A stretch of 64,000 bases of DNA from Sacculina carcini (Eukaryota; Arthropoda; Thecostraca; Sacculinidae): positions 10,632,968 through 10,696,967 of the forward strand of contig OU696575.1 of NCBI GenBank assembly GCA_916048095.2, written 5' to 3'. The notes under the pieces are model-generated. The model made no database searches, was not told the origin of the DNA, and saw only the letters and a list, made by a program, of their open reading frames with translations. Shown here piece by piece: positions 10,435 through 21,930 of this stretch. Numbering within the stretch: the stretch's first letter is position 1; the number at the start of each line of letters is the position of its first letter. Position numbers and translations under genes: made by a program.

Positions 10435-13400
10435 TAATATTCAGCTGCGTCGGGAATTACATCATCCTGACTAGACTACACGCTGAACGCTACCACAACC
10501 AAATCAGCGTGGAAAAATCACGTCATTATGTGACTTCGCCGCAATCTCAAGCTGTGTAGACAGGGCGAGGAGATGAATGGTGGCAGCGGCTTGTTTTGCC
10601 ATCGCGACTGTCAGGGTCCGTGTTTCTGGGCGAACTCACGGTTCCATAAACCAACTGCCTTACCTGGTGTGACGGCACCTCCAGGAATGACCTGCTGATC
10701 CGTTTCACGTTCAGTGTGTAGCAGCTGCGTTCTACAACTGTTAGAACATATGTTTTCCCTACATTACATTGTTCGTGAATGTGTGTGTATCATTGCATAC
10801 ACAGTTAACATACTGCATTGTTTGAAATAAACAAAAACAATGCACAAATGTGTTTTATTGCGAATTATAGCTTAAAACACATTGATAACAGAAATTTTAA
10901 TTTGCATATCAAAGTAGTTTTTATACACCTATATTATCAAATTGCGTAAGACGGCAAGAACAACATTGTAACACAACGAATCAGTATATCAGTAAATCGA
11001 GAGTATTATCAGGGACGATGCGAGGCATTATTAGCTTTCCCCGATGACAATGCTTGGGTCCCATGATAAATTGGGCAGCAAATAATGAAAGTATGTATCG
11101 TACATGCGCACACATAGCAATACAAGCTTAGGTATATCATCTGAGTAATAATACGATTGGTTTATTGTACCAAATGAGTCTTTGTCTTCTCTTCATTTCT
11201 GTTTTCTGTTATCATGTGATGTGTAATCGAATTTATTTCATGTGGTGGGTGTAATTTGATGCGATCATGCGATAGCGAGGTGTAACATCACAACGACGTG
11301 TGTGATGTGGTGCCGTGACTCGATTTGTAACGACTTGTAATATACTTTGACGTAGTTTTTGCCTGTGATGTGGCATGGCGTTCTGACGCGTTTTTCTGTG
11401 TGTGATTCAATGAGGCAACGAGATATACACGATTTTCATGTGATTTCATCATAATCATCATCATGTATTTTATTACCTACATGTAATTTACAAAATTGTT
11501 GCGACTTGTACATGAGAGTAATAGGACAACATACAGAAAAGGACAGTGACATCACAACAAGATATAATTATTTACAACAACATATATAGATATCATTCGA
11601 TTGTCTCTCGAATTGTTGAAGTATTGTAGCGCTGATGTTTGTGCATCGTATGTTGTCATATGTGAATTAATTACAAATATACGTGTGAATTAAACACTGC
11701 TGCGTAAATATCAACGGAATATAATATATAATTTAAACGAAACTAAATGTACTCCAACGAGTGTACAAATTCACACATGGCGACATATGATGCACAAACA
11801 TCGGTGCTACACTATCACTGTTTCATTCATACTTGTCTTGATTTAACGCTTTTCAGGTGGCGCAAATTTGCTGGGACTACCAGACACAGGTTCGCTGGCG
11901 CTGGGGCATGCCTCCTGCCACTTCCTCCTCATCATCACTATCACCATCTGAGATGGACAGCGATGAGGACCAGGCCTACCAGCGGCTCAAATCGCAGGTG
12001 CACCTGAGATCGGCCGAACGTCTGTTGAAGCTGTGCTCTGACAACGGCGGCTGCTACATCAAAGGTGAATTGTGTGCCGATATCAGAGGCGGAGCTAGCG
12101 ATTGGTGCTGGAGGTCGACTTGGAAACATAGCAGAGGCATATCCAGGCCGCCCAATATGGGGGAGTTAGTTTTATAGTTTTAGTTTCATAGTTTTAATAC
12201 GGGGAATTATAAATGCATTTAAATGGTCTTAAATATTGGACGCTATTATTTTGGTTGGTTGTCACTGAATTAAATACATATATATGTATTATTTGTTATG
12301 TATTGATATAAAACACGTTAATTTATGCGATATAGATATGTTCTTACTGTGCATGTTTGGTTGTTTAAATAGTCATAAGTTATATCAAGTATGATTTACT
12401 TAAATTCAGTAGCTCGTGTGATTCAACTTCTTGTCTTTTAGTTTTTTTATATTTAAATCCGTACCTGTTTGAATTTGGCAACGCTGTTTTTTCTTATTTC
12501 CTTGTTTGTAAACAATTGCCAATTTCGTGTTGTTTTTCACCAGTCGGCCAACATATGGCAACTTTGGACTATCTGATTCCGCCCGAGTACGTGGACACAC
12601 TCAAGGTGCTGCATTCAACTGCGCCGCAAACGCCCCTAGTCGAATTATTACAAGTTGTGCGCACCGAACTGGGTAGAGACGTATGTGACGCACACACACA
12701 CACACACACATGTTTGTGGTTTTTTGTGTGGTCGTCTTGAATTTTCATTTTATTCTCAATTTCTATTGGTGTGTATGTTTTTTATATCTCAATTCTTTAT
12801 TTTTGTTCTCGCTGTTTTATTTTTGTTTCCGTCTGTTATTTTCATTTTCATTCACAATTTACATTTGTTTATATTCAATTTTATTTTATTTTATTTTAAA
12901 AGTGTAGAAAACTGCACTTATTTCTCACTTATCATATATGTGTGTATTTATATCTGCATTTATATCTACCTCTCTTATATATGTATCTGTAATTTATCGG
13001 TATTATATCTCGAACTAACGAACGTAATATCTGTACTTATCTCTTTATTATTATCTGTATTTGTGATTTTGCTTCTTTGTAGCCATCAGAGTTGATTGAA
13101 GAGATCAGCCCCGAGCCGCTGGGCACTGCTTCGCTGGCGCAAGTTCACCGCGCTCGTCTCACAGACGGCACAACTGTCGCGCTCAAAATCCAACATCCGC
13201 GCGTGCGAGCCAACTCAAAAATTGATATTCGCACTATGGAGGTGAGTGGACCGATGTGGTTGATCTCCCGGCCGGGTTAGCGATGTAATATTTCGCAGTC
13301 GCGCTGTGCATATGGTCGGTTTAGTGCTCCAAAGGTTGGCGGTTCGAATCTACTCACGGTTTTGTGCTGATTGTTGTGGCTGCTGCTATATTCTCATTAT

Positions 13401-16400
13401 TATCATTATTATTATTAATTACAGACAAATCCAGTAGCATGGTAAGAGTGAAAGTGCACTATTACCACCCTGCGGTGACCCCACGTAACGGAATAATCCA
13501 AAAACATGTATGTAAGTGTGTAAGTGTGTGTGTGTGTATGTGTGTCAGTTGTTTGTGAGGTTGGTAGCGTGGGCGTTTCCCGACTTTCAGCTACTATGGC
13601 TGGCTGAGGTGACCAAGAAAAACCTGCCCAAGGAGCTGGATTTCCTACAGGAAGCCGACAATACAGAACGCGTGGCAAATTTGTTTTCCCATAGGAAATG
13701 GCTCAAGGTAAAGTAAGATTTTTCAAATAGTTATATTTCAGCATTTATGAAAATGCAATATTTTTTGCTTTGATATCCGTAACAACCATTTATCAACTTG
13801 TATTGTGCAAATCATTTGTTACGCTATAACACTGTGGGACGTATTGCGCTTTTATTTTTAGCTTATTAATCCTATATCATCAAACATCAATGTAATTCAG
13901 TTATTAAAAATTCATTGGTATTTTCTTGAACGACTCGTATTTTTCGCCAGATTTTAAATCTCCAAACTTCCGCTTAATTAATATGTTTTATTTTTAGCAG
14001 GCGAACTTTAATTTCTACCATTAATTTCTTTGACTTAATTATTTTGCTTGTTTTTATTGTGTATGTGTTCAAGGTGAACCAGTGTATATATGCGATTTTG
14101 TGAAGGTACCCAGAGTACGTCGTGAATTGAGTACTGGACGACTGTTAGTGATGGAGTACATGGACGGTGGTCACGTGACTGACCGTCACTATTTGGCGCA
14201 GATCGGCGTGTCGGCCAGCGAACTTTCACACAAACTCAACATTCTCTACTCGGAGATGATTTTCGGCAAAGGGTCGGTGTAATTATAAGTTGATGTCTGG
14301 CGTATCACGAACATATTTATCACGTGATGTTATTGTTTGTATATTTATTGTTGGTTTTGCAGTGAGAGCGGATATTTGAATTTAACGGAATTGCGTGGAA
14401 GATAATTATTGAGATAGGATGTGATTTGTGTTCATGATTAATTATGTGTTGATGTTTGGGTGTATAATTTCTTTGTCGTTTCATTAGTGTTTTAAATACA
14501 AGCTTTTACAGGTCGGTGTAATAAACTTCAAATAAACTTACAAATTTTACACTTCTAAACAATTTCTTCCTTAAACTTTTCCTTAATCTGCACTATAACA
14601 CCAAGCTGATATACAAGGGTATTTTCGTTAAATTAAACTCTGACGCCGTCACAAAATTAGTGTGATATAATATTTCAAATTTTGATTTAATTTTGTTGTT
14701 TGTTGAAGTCTACAATTTCGAGCTTGCTTCCTTATGATTTTGATCATAGTTGAAGCCATCAAAACATAAATGGTCTGTTTGTGTTCATTTTTTGTATCAG
14801 CTGTTAATTGTTCGCTCCTTTCTGAAATTTTTAAATGTTGCTGTTTTCAGTATTGTTTGAATTCTTGTAGATGCGTTATTTTTGTTATTTGTATTTTTCA
14901 TTATTGATGTTTTCATTTGGCGTCATTATTTGATGTACTATTTCTGCTTTCTAATATGCATATTCAATTCAGCACGTTTTTTATTTTTACCAAGTCTTTG
15001 TTTTGTGTGACAGCTACATCCACTGTGATCCACATCCGGGCAATCTTTTGGTGCGCAAAGAAAATGGCGTCACTCAAGTAGTGCTGCTAGATCATGGACT
15101 TTATCTGGTCGGTTTTTTGCTGCTTGAAAAATGGCGCATATTTCTCAATTGTATTTTTTTCTGAAATTAATCAACTATATATAGATTCTGGAAAATAATG
15201 CATAACAAATTAGTGAATTATGCTCCACTGATAATTTTTTGTACTTGTTTTTGGAAATTCATTAAATTGTTTAACTTTTGCGTATTCATAATTTATCCCA
15301 TTTTCAAATAGTTGGTTTTTCCATCAAGTTTAGTGTTATATTTCAACGTATTTCATGGAATTTTATCTATTTTCGATGAAATTCACTTTTATCGATTGTG
15401 GTCTTTTTTCTGTGGCTTCGCAGCGGCTTTCCGACGAGCTTCGACTGGGCTACAGTCAATTTTGGCTGAGCATTTTGAGCGGCGTGGCGGCCGATATTGA
15501 GCGCAGTGCTGTGGCGCTGGGAGTGCGTGAGACATACGGCCTGCTCGCCTGTATGGTTACTGGTCGCTCGTGGACAGCCATCACTGGCGGACTGCACACA
15601 CGCGCTGTCAACAGCAGTGAGGTAAACTGCGATGCGTGATTGGGCACCCGGACGGGTGTTGTTACTTTTAAGAATATGTAATATATATCATTGTTATTTA
15701 TTCTTTTATTCTTTATGAATAATTTAGTTCCACTCCTCCGGAGGGGCTCGCAGAACCAAAATTATTTTACAAAAAATAGTTTTTATTTTAAAAAACAAAA
15801 CAAAATTAAGTTATTGCCCAAAATTAACTAAGTAAGACAGGAAACTGGCAAGCGCAAGCATATTTTCATGTGCATACACACCACATTACCATCAATCTAC
15901 CCTGTACTATTTCTATTTACACTCATTATTGTATTAACCCGAGCGTGTCGATTTGTTAATATTTTGATTGATTGGCTGTCACGACTTCTACACGATGCGC
16001 CGATCATAGTGGAAGAAGGGCGGTAATTTCGTCTCGTGACAATAAATGCAACAACATCGAATTGAACAACAAAAATCAGTGAAACTTTTCTGCAAAAATA
16101 CATGAAAATTCCGGTGTTATAGGGTTTATTTTTATACTATAATAATATATAATTACGTGAATACATTAAAATACACAATTCTATTCTGACGAATTGCACT
16201 TTGTCTACAGAAATAATGAATTTTCATTTATATTCAGCTGTGCAGAACCCATGTGATTAGCTACTGAAAACGGATCAACTTGTATGTATGTGTGTCTGTG
16301 TGTGTGTTCAGCTAGTTGTGGTAGAGGAAATGAGCTACACTCCTGCTGTCCTCTCTCTTTCCCTCTGTACTCACCTCTAAACTCACATATATATTTCTGT

Positions 16401-17947
16401 CCTGTACGATAGTCTTGTGTAAATTGTCATCCAGATGTATATTATCTTGAAAGGAAAACTGTACTTGTTTATATATTTTTTGCAGCGAGATTTTAAGCGT
16501 TTATCATACCCGCTTTCTTTTTCTTACATTATCAATCTAATTCCCTCCCGAGCTATGATTTCTGTCATGTTCCTATATATATTTATATGTGTATGTGTGT
16601 GTGTGTGTATGTTGGCAGGAAGACGAGGTGAAGAATAGCATTGGTCGCTATTTGCCGGAGATTAGCGGTGTGTTGAATCGTGTGCCGCGTGAAATGTTGT
16701 TGATTTTCAAAACCAACGATCTACTGCGAGGCATTGGCTACAAGCTGGGCACAAAGAGCAGGTGAGCAGCGCCACAATTCTCCCATCGCTCTCTCTTGTT
16801 TCACTTTTGTTCTACTGAAAACGTATTACAACGAACAGTCCTTAGGTCGCCAAACTATTCTATTGGGTGGCTAAGCTTTGTTAGAAATAGTTGTATTGCC
16901 ACTAAAATAGATCATAATTGTACTCTGTAATAATTAAAATACATGATGACTAGTGTTTGGGTTTTGAATAGACCATGATTTGATAATAATCCTGATTTGA
17001 TCGGAACACACCATTATTAAATTAAATTACAATCAAAAGCATAATCATTATATATAAAGATAATTCGTATATCCATGTAGGCTTGAGTCTCGATGCTTGA
17101 TTTGTGCTAAATTTTGGGTCACTGCCAAAAAAAGGTTGAGAACCACTGGCATATTAGAATCGCCTCTCAGAAAGTGACTGCTTAAAAATTACGGTATTGT
17201 CTGGGAATCGAACCCAGGACGGCATGAGTATTGCTCTATTCTACTCTCAAAAAATTGTTTATAAAATTTGTACACTTACCAGAAATTGATACAATTTGTT
17301 AAACTGAGAGCATGAAAATATGTTATCATATATAACTGCAAAGAAAGGCAAACACATCACACAGACAACTGGAATTATATCAAAATGCTTTGTAAAAACG
17401 TTGCCAATTTATCGAAATTTGAAAATTAGCGAATTATCCTTACAACTTTATACGTATAAATATGTATGTGTGTGTATGTCAGTGTGTTTTCCCTGTTGCA
17501 CATGAGTGAATGGTGTACGCGGTGCGTGTACGCCGCCAAATACAAGTGCGCCACTTCTCGTCTAGCGCGCGTCGCAATTGTAGCCGGCGAACAATGGAGC
17601 CTCTTCAAACTGCGAATTTACGGCGTGAGTTTTGTCTGTCTGTCTGTCTGCATGTGTCTGTCTGTCTGTCCGTGCAATTTGTTATATGTGTATGTCTGTC
17701 TGTGTGTATTTGTCAGTTTTGTGTTTGTCTATCTGTCTGTATATGTGTTATGTGTCTGTGTGCGTGTTTGTCTGACTGTATGTTTGCATGTGTGTCTGTC
17801 TGTCTGCCTGTGTGTGTGTGTGTGTGTGTCCGTGTGTTGCGTGTTTGTCTGTATGTGTAATGTGTGTATGTTGTTTGTGTTGTCTGTCTGTTTATCCGTG
17901 TGATGTATGTATGTCTGTCTGTTTGGTATGTGTCTGTTTGTGTGTCC

Positions 17948-17984
<37 letters not shown>

Positions 17985-18334
17985 GTGTCTGTATGTGTGT
18001 GTGTGTGTGTTATTTATCTGTATGTGTGTGTGTGCTATGTGTCTTCCTATATATACTTGCATTTGCAATAGTAAATTCCACCATATTTAGACATGTTAGT
18101 GGTGGTTTTGAACTAAAAATGACACACCAAAATGAAATGCAAATAAATTCAACGGAAAATTCCTTGGCAATTTTTTCTCTAACACAAAGCTGGTAGACTG
18201 TTTATCAATGTCTTTATATTTGGAAGTGACGTCATGGTTTTATCTTGTTGGGGCAGGTGTTTCTGCGACTTCTGCAGACTCCGCTAATGCGAATGGTCGG
18301 TGGTACTTTGACGTCGAACAAAATCACCTCATAA
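7185..18334 (+). CDS. ADCK1: ADCK1-like ABC1/UbiB-family atypical kinase, 11 exons
   Basis: Exons: 7185-7346, 11857-12064, 12544-12680, 13083-13241, 13549-13707, 14106-14272, 15014-15107, 15424-15621, 16619-16761, 17483-17624, 18257-18334. They join in frame to 548 aa; human ADCK1 is about 525. The family is mitochondrial and linked to coenzyme Q and cristae biology; the substrate is unsettled. The N-terminus has an Arg-rich segment then a hydrophobic helix ([17 protein letters not shown]). The UbiB KxGQ motif is YIKVGQH (K123-Q126), split by intron 2. The Ala-rich nucleotide loop is LGTASLAQVH (182-191), with the ATP lysine K204 in VALKIQHP, and the family ELD at 251-253. The catalytic loop is HCDPHPGN with Asp336, and the metal-binding Asp357 lies in LLDHGL. 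TNDLLRGI is conserved in exon 9. Introns after exons 6 and 7 use GTCGGT donors. The C-terminus (MRMVGGTLTSNKITS) is short and diverged. All key residues are present, so it is probably functional. Introns not listed separately hold no gene that I see. Confidence 0.93.
7350..8095 (+). repeat. 26-bp pyrimidine-rich minisatellite
   Basis: About 28 head-to-tail copies of a unit like TTTTAATCCACTCTTCTCTC plus CTCTTC, with single-base variants. It starts within a few bases of the ADCK1 exon 1 donor. Confidence 0.95.
8402..8670 (+). repeat. Interspersed repeat with (ATT)n head, copy 2
   Basis: Best-preserved copy: (ATT)n, AATTACAGGCAAATCCAGTA, the core ACCACCCTGCGGTGA, then AGCGCCCAAAACATG and the distal half with CATCCGATAACACTC. 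It translates without stops as [19 protein letters not shown] and onward. Confidence 0.8.
8671..9228. other. AT-rich intronic sequence
   Basis: Low-complexity AT-rich DNA with many AATA repeats and no exon that I can support. It ends at the ACTAG acceptor of the unknown gene's second exon. Confidence 0.4.
10826..10831 (+). terminator. AATAAA polyadenylation signal of the unknown gene
   Basis: Canonical hexamer about 390 bp after the TGA at 10432-10434, followed by a TGTGTTTT stretch at about 10850. Assigned by position only. Confidence 0.45.
10832..11856. other. ADCK1 intron 1, no gene seen
   Basis: AT-rich with scattered GTGATG/TGTGAT words. No transposon or exon recognised. Confidence 0.4.
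13282..13362 (+). repeat. tRNA-derived SINE fragment
   Basis: Ends in a recognisable pol III B box (TTGGCGGTTCGAATCTACTC), preceded by a degenerate tRNA-like body. Lies in ADCK1 intron 4, directly before an (ATT)n repeat copy. Confidence 0.5.
13386..13505 (+). repeat. Interspersed repeat with (ATT)n head, copy 3 (short)
   Basis: (ATT)n, AATTACAGACAAATCCAGTA and the core CACTATTACCACCCTGCGGT are present; the distal half is missing. It ends where the (TG)n acceptor tract of ADCK1 exon 5 begins. Confidence 0.75.
16836..17148. mobile_element. hAT-like non-autonomous element, family 1, copy a
   Basis: The right end is GGTTGAGAACCACTG, the inverse of the hAT-type CAGTGGTTCTCAACC terminus. The left end starts CAGTCCTTAGG. 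The interior (ACATGATGACTAGTGTTTGG, then TCGATGCTTGATTTGTGC) recurs at 35965, 44908, 49418 and 59236. It is non-coding and lies in ADCK1 intron 9. Confidence 0.75.
17190..17245 (-). repeat. tRNA-like SINE fragment
   Basis: On the minus strand CTGGGTTCGATTCCCAGAC is a clean tRNA T-arm with pol III B box. The rest of the tRNA is not recognisable. Confidence 0.45.
17630..18060 (+). repeat. TG/TCTG simple repeat
   Basis: Mixed (TGTC)n, (TGTG)n low-complexity sequence filling ADCK1 intron 10 directly after the exon 10 donor. Confidence 0.9.
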
Positions 18335-18510
18335 AACTTACCAAAAACACTGCACGTGACACAGTTCACAATCAACGTCTTCCGGATTTTTTATTTACGG
18401 ATAATGATTCGTTGAAGAACTATCCAGGATTCTCGAGAAATGGAAGTTACACACATGCACACACACACGAATAGGTGATCAAAATATGTGCTTCTGTAAA
18501 ATGGTGTCCA

Positions 18511-18516
18511 AATAAA
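18511..18516 (+). terminator. AATAAA polyadenylation signal of ADCK1
   Basis: Canonical hexamer about 177 bp after the ADCK1 stop at 18332-18334. Confidence 0.5.
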
Positions 18517-18519
18517 CCA

Positions 18520-19635
18520 CAAGATAGAACCACAAAACCAGGTTACTCTGGGAGATGAATATTCATTGTTGATTTCGCTTGCCTATCGGCCCTTCACTTT
18601 TGTCTTCCCTCATTCATTACGCATTCACTCAGTTGATCCGATGGGTCAAAGTCCGATGAGGTAATCAAACGTCCTCAAACATAACCAGGCTGACAGAATC
18701 ATAAGCAACTTGCCTGTGTGTTTTGAGCATTCAGAAAATACAGGACTCTTCTTGTCAGAACCCATGATTCCCCTAGGAAATATATCAGTACATCAGCATT
18801 GCTATTTTTATCGTATTTTACATAGGAAATGTTAATGCGTGTATGTTTGCGTGTGTGTCTGTTGATGGATTTTTATATTTCGTTATAACAAGCAACCGTT
18901 TTAGTAGGACAATTGTTGATATATCAATTAATGTGCAAGTGAGAATCTGATTGTTACCAATTGTTATTCAGTTCACATGTGCATGCGTGTATTTGTGAAA
19001 TAAGATGGTTGTTTGTTGAAGAAATGTTTGTTTAAATATTTATTTGTCTTGCCCATGCACTCAGCTCAGGTATTTGAGCTTCATTCAATGATGTTGATAG
19101 CGCGAATTTCACAAACTGAAAACAATACAGACTATAAAATCGTCCATCTTCTTTGTTTTCGCGGAGAAAGAGAAATTGAACATTCGTTTATTTTTTACAT
19201 TTCACGTTCTAGCGTGATACTATAGTGTTTGGATAAAGACAAGAAAACATGTGTGTTTGTGTGTGTAAATATTAAAAAACACGCCAATTTTGTATTACAT
19301 TGGTAACGCTGATAAGCCACTTGGTTAAACACATGATATTCCACCCCAAATATCCAACAATTAACATATTATATAAACACATACTCATCACCACACAAAT
19401 AAATCCAAATTTGACTAATATTTCTCCACTTGGCAATCCTTCAATTTGGCAACTCTGCCAGATGAGTTGCCAAATTGTCAAGGCGATCCTGTTAATAGAA
19501 AAACCACTCATGAAAAATTGAATTGCAAATTATTCAATCCGCCTCACAAATTATCGCTCAAATACGTACAAATATTGTCAGTTTGAAAAAATAATCACAA
19601 ATATCAAGCAAATAAGTGTCAAAGGACACACCAAT
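18520..19635. other. Convergent intergenic region, no gene seen
   Basis: Lies between the 3' ends of ADCK1 (plus) and DCAF6 (minus). No supported ORF. It may contain the missing DCAF6 terminal exon, but nothing stands out. Confidence 0.4.
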
Positions 19636-19639
19636 TACA

Positions 19640-20518
19640 ATTTTTCTCACGAATGAGGCATACTCACAAATATGAGACATTATCTCACAAATATGAGACA
19701 TTATACTCACAAACATGAGACATTATCTCACAAATATGAGACATTATCTCACAAACATGAGACATTATCTCACAAACATGAGACATTATCTCACAAATAT
19801 GAGACATTATACTCACAAATATGAGACATTATCTCACAAATATGAGACATGAGACTCACAAATATGAGACATTATCTCACAAATATGAGACATGAGACTC
19901 ACAAATATGAGACATTATCTCACAAATATGAGACATTATACTCACAAACATGAGACATTATCTCACAAATATGAGACATTATCTCACAAACATGAGACAT
20001 TATCTCACAAACATGAGACATTATCTCACAAACATGAGACATTATACTCACAAACATGAGACATTATACTCACAAATATGAGACATTATCTCACAAATAT
20101 GACACATTATACTCACAAATATGAGACACGAGACTCACAAATATGAGACATTAGGCTCACAAATATGAGACATGAGACTCACAAATATAAGACACGAGAC
20201 TCACAAATATGAGACATTATCTCACAAACATGAGACATTATCTCACAAATATGAGACATGAGACTCACAAATATGAGACATTATACTCACAAATATGAGA
20301 CACGATACTCACAAACATGAGACATTATACTCACAAATATGAGACATTATCTCACAAATATGAGACATTATCTCACAAACATGAGACATTATCTCACAAA
20401 TATGAGACATGAGACTCACAAATATGAGACATTATACTCACAAATATGAGACACGAGACTCACAAATATGAGACATTATACTCACAAATATGAGACATTA
20501 TACTCACAAATATGAGAC
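19640..20518. repeat. 21-23-bp minisatellite
   Basis: About 40 copies of CTCACAAATATGAGACATTA with variants: ATAT/ACAT in the middle, and TTAT, TGAG or CGAG links. Starts 12 bases past the last visible DCAF6 exon, inside or beyond its final intron. Confidence 0.95.
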
Positions 20519-20530
20519 TGATAGACTCAC

Positions 20531-20793
20531 CTCTCGATTCACCGGCAGACACGCGGTTGAGAGCCTCCAACATACGGATCATAAACATGGCTGGTACGGT
20601 GATGGTGTAGCGCGATTCCTCCTCCAATTCACCATTCATCTCCATCAACTGACACACACATGAACACACATAGACAGACAGACACACATACAAAGACACA
20701 TAGACAGACAGACACACATACAAAGACACATAGATAGACATACAGACACACACACACACACAGAGACACATAGAAACACACACACAAGGCACA

Positions 20794-20838
<45 letters not shown>

Positions 20839-20878
20839 AAATACAGACAGACACACACACACACACAAAGACACATAG

Positions 20879-20915
<37 letters not shown>

Positions 20916-21897
20916 GACACACATACACACACACACACATCTGTCGGTTCGTTGCCTGTTAGTTCACAGCGGGTAGACAAACTAAATGAAATATACTCGA
21001 TGAGAGTTGCTTGGAACACTGCAGTCCTTTATCCTAGTTTTCACACTAAAAGACGTGTAAATTCGCTTGTGTCTGTGTGTTTGTGCGTGTGCGTATGTGT
21101 TTTAAGGTAAGTGAGTGTGTACGTGTATGTGCGTGTGCGATTGTGTGTGTGTGTGTGTGTGTTTGTGTATGTGTGTGTGTATATTTTTGTGTATGTTACC
21201 TGAGCAGATGACATTTATTTATTGTTATTTTCGCTTAAAAATATGTTTTCTTGGATGATAATGTCTATTGTTGGACCATTTGTTGTTTGTAGTGAATAAA
21301 TACAAAATGAAATGTGTATGCATGTGTGTGTATGAGTGTTTTGTAACGTTTTCGGTGTATTTTGTTACCTGACTAGCTGAGGAGGCGTCGAAGGATGAAT
21401 TCTCGGCTAGCGGAGCAAACAACTTGATATCGTAGTCAATTCCTGACGTGGCCAGCATTGGGTCAAAAGGATGCGGTCGCACACCTGATATTAGAATAAG
21501 AAAATAATTACCTAAAACCCTGCATTTTTGTGTACCCCATATTCTCTCTGATTCCCCACTTTTTAATGAGCCAACTCTTAATTTTACGTTCAGTGAAATT
21601 CAGTTGTTCCACCCAAATTAAATGTCAGCAAGTGACTAGAAACGAAAATAAACGAATTTGGATTGATAAAACAAACATTTGTCCTTTTGTTTGACGTTTA
21701 ATTCCCCACTGTCTAACCGCTCCTATTCCTATAGGAATTAAGTAACCCATGGGGAATTTCCCACACTGAACTACAACAACAACAAAACTATCAAGAATTG
21801 CAACAACAATAAAAGGGATATATTTAAAGGGATTTTGGATGATTCCACTGTCAGTAAAGTCTGTACGAAATGCAGCTATATACCCCCACAAACACAA

Positions 21898-21930
<33 letters not shown>

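Noticed and set aside
17466..18196. Long Cys/Val-rich ORFs (also 20460-21019, 33719-34630, 62902-63491)
   Set aside because: These are translations of (TG)n/(AC)n repeats; only the parts overlapping predicted exons are coding.
19640..20518. Regular 21-bp repeats resembling a CRISPR array
   Set aside because: Units are contiguous without unique spacers, and the genome is animal; this is a minisatellite.
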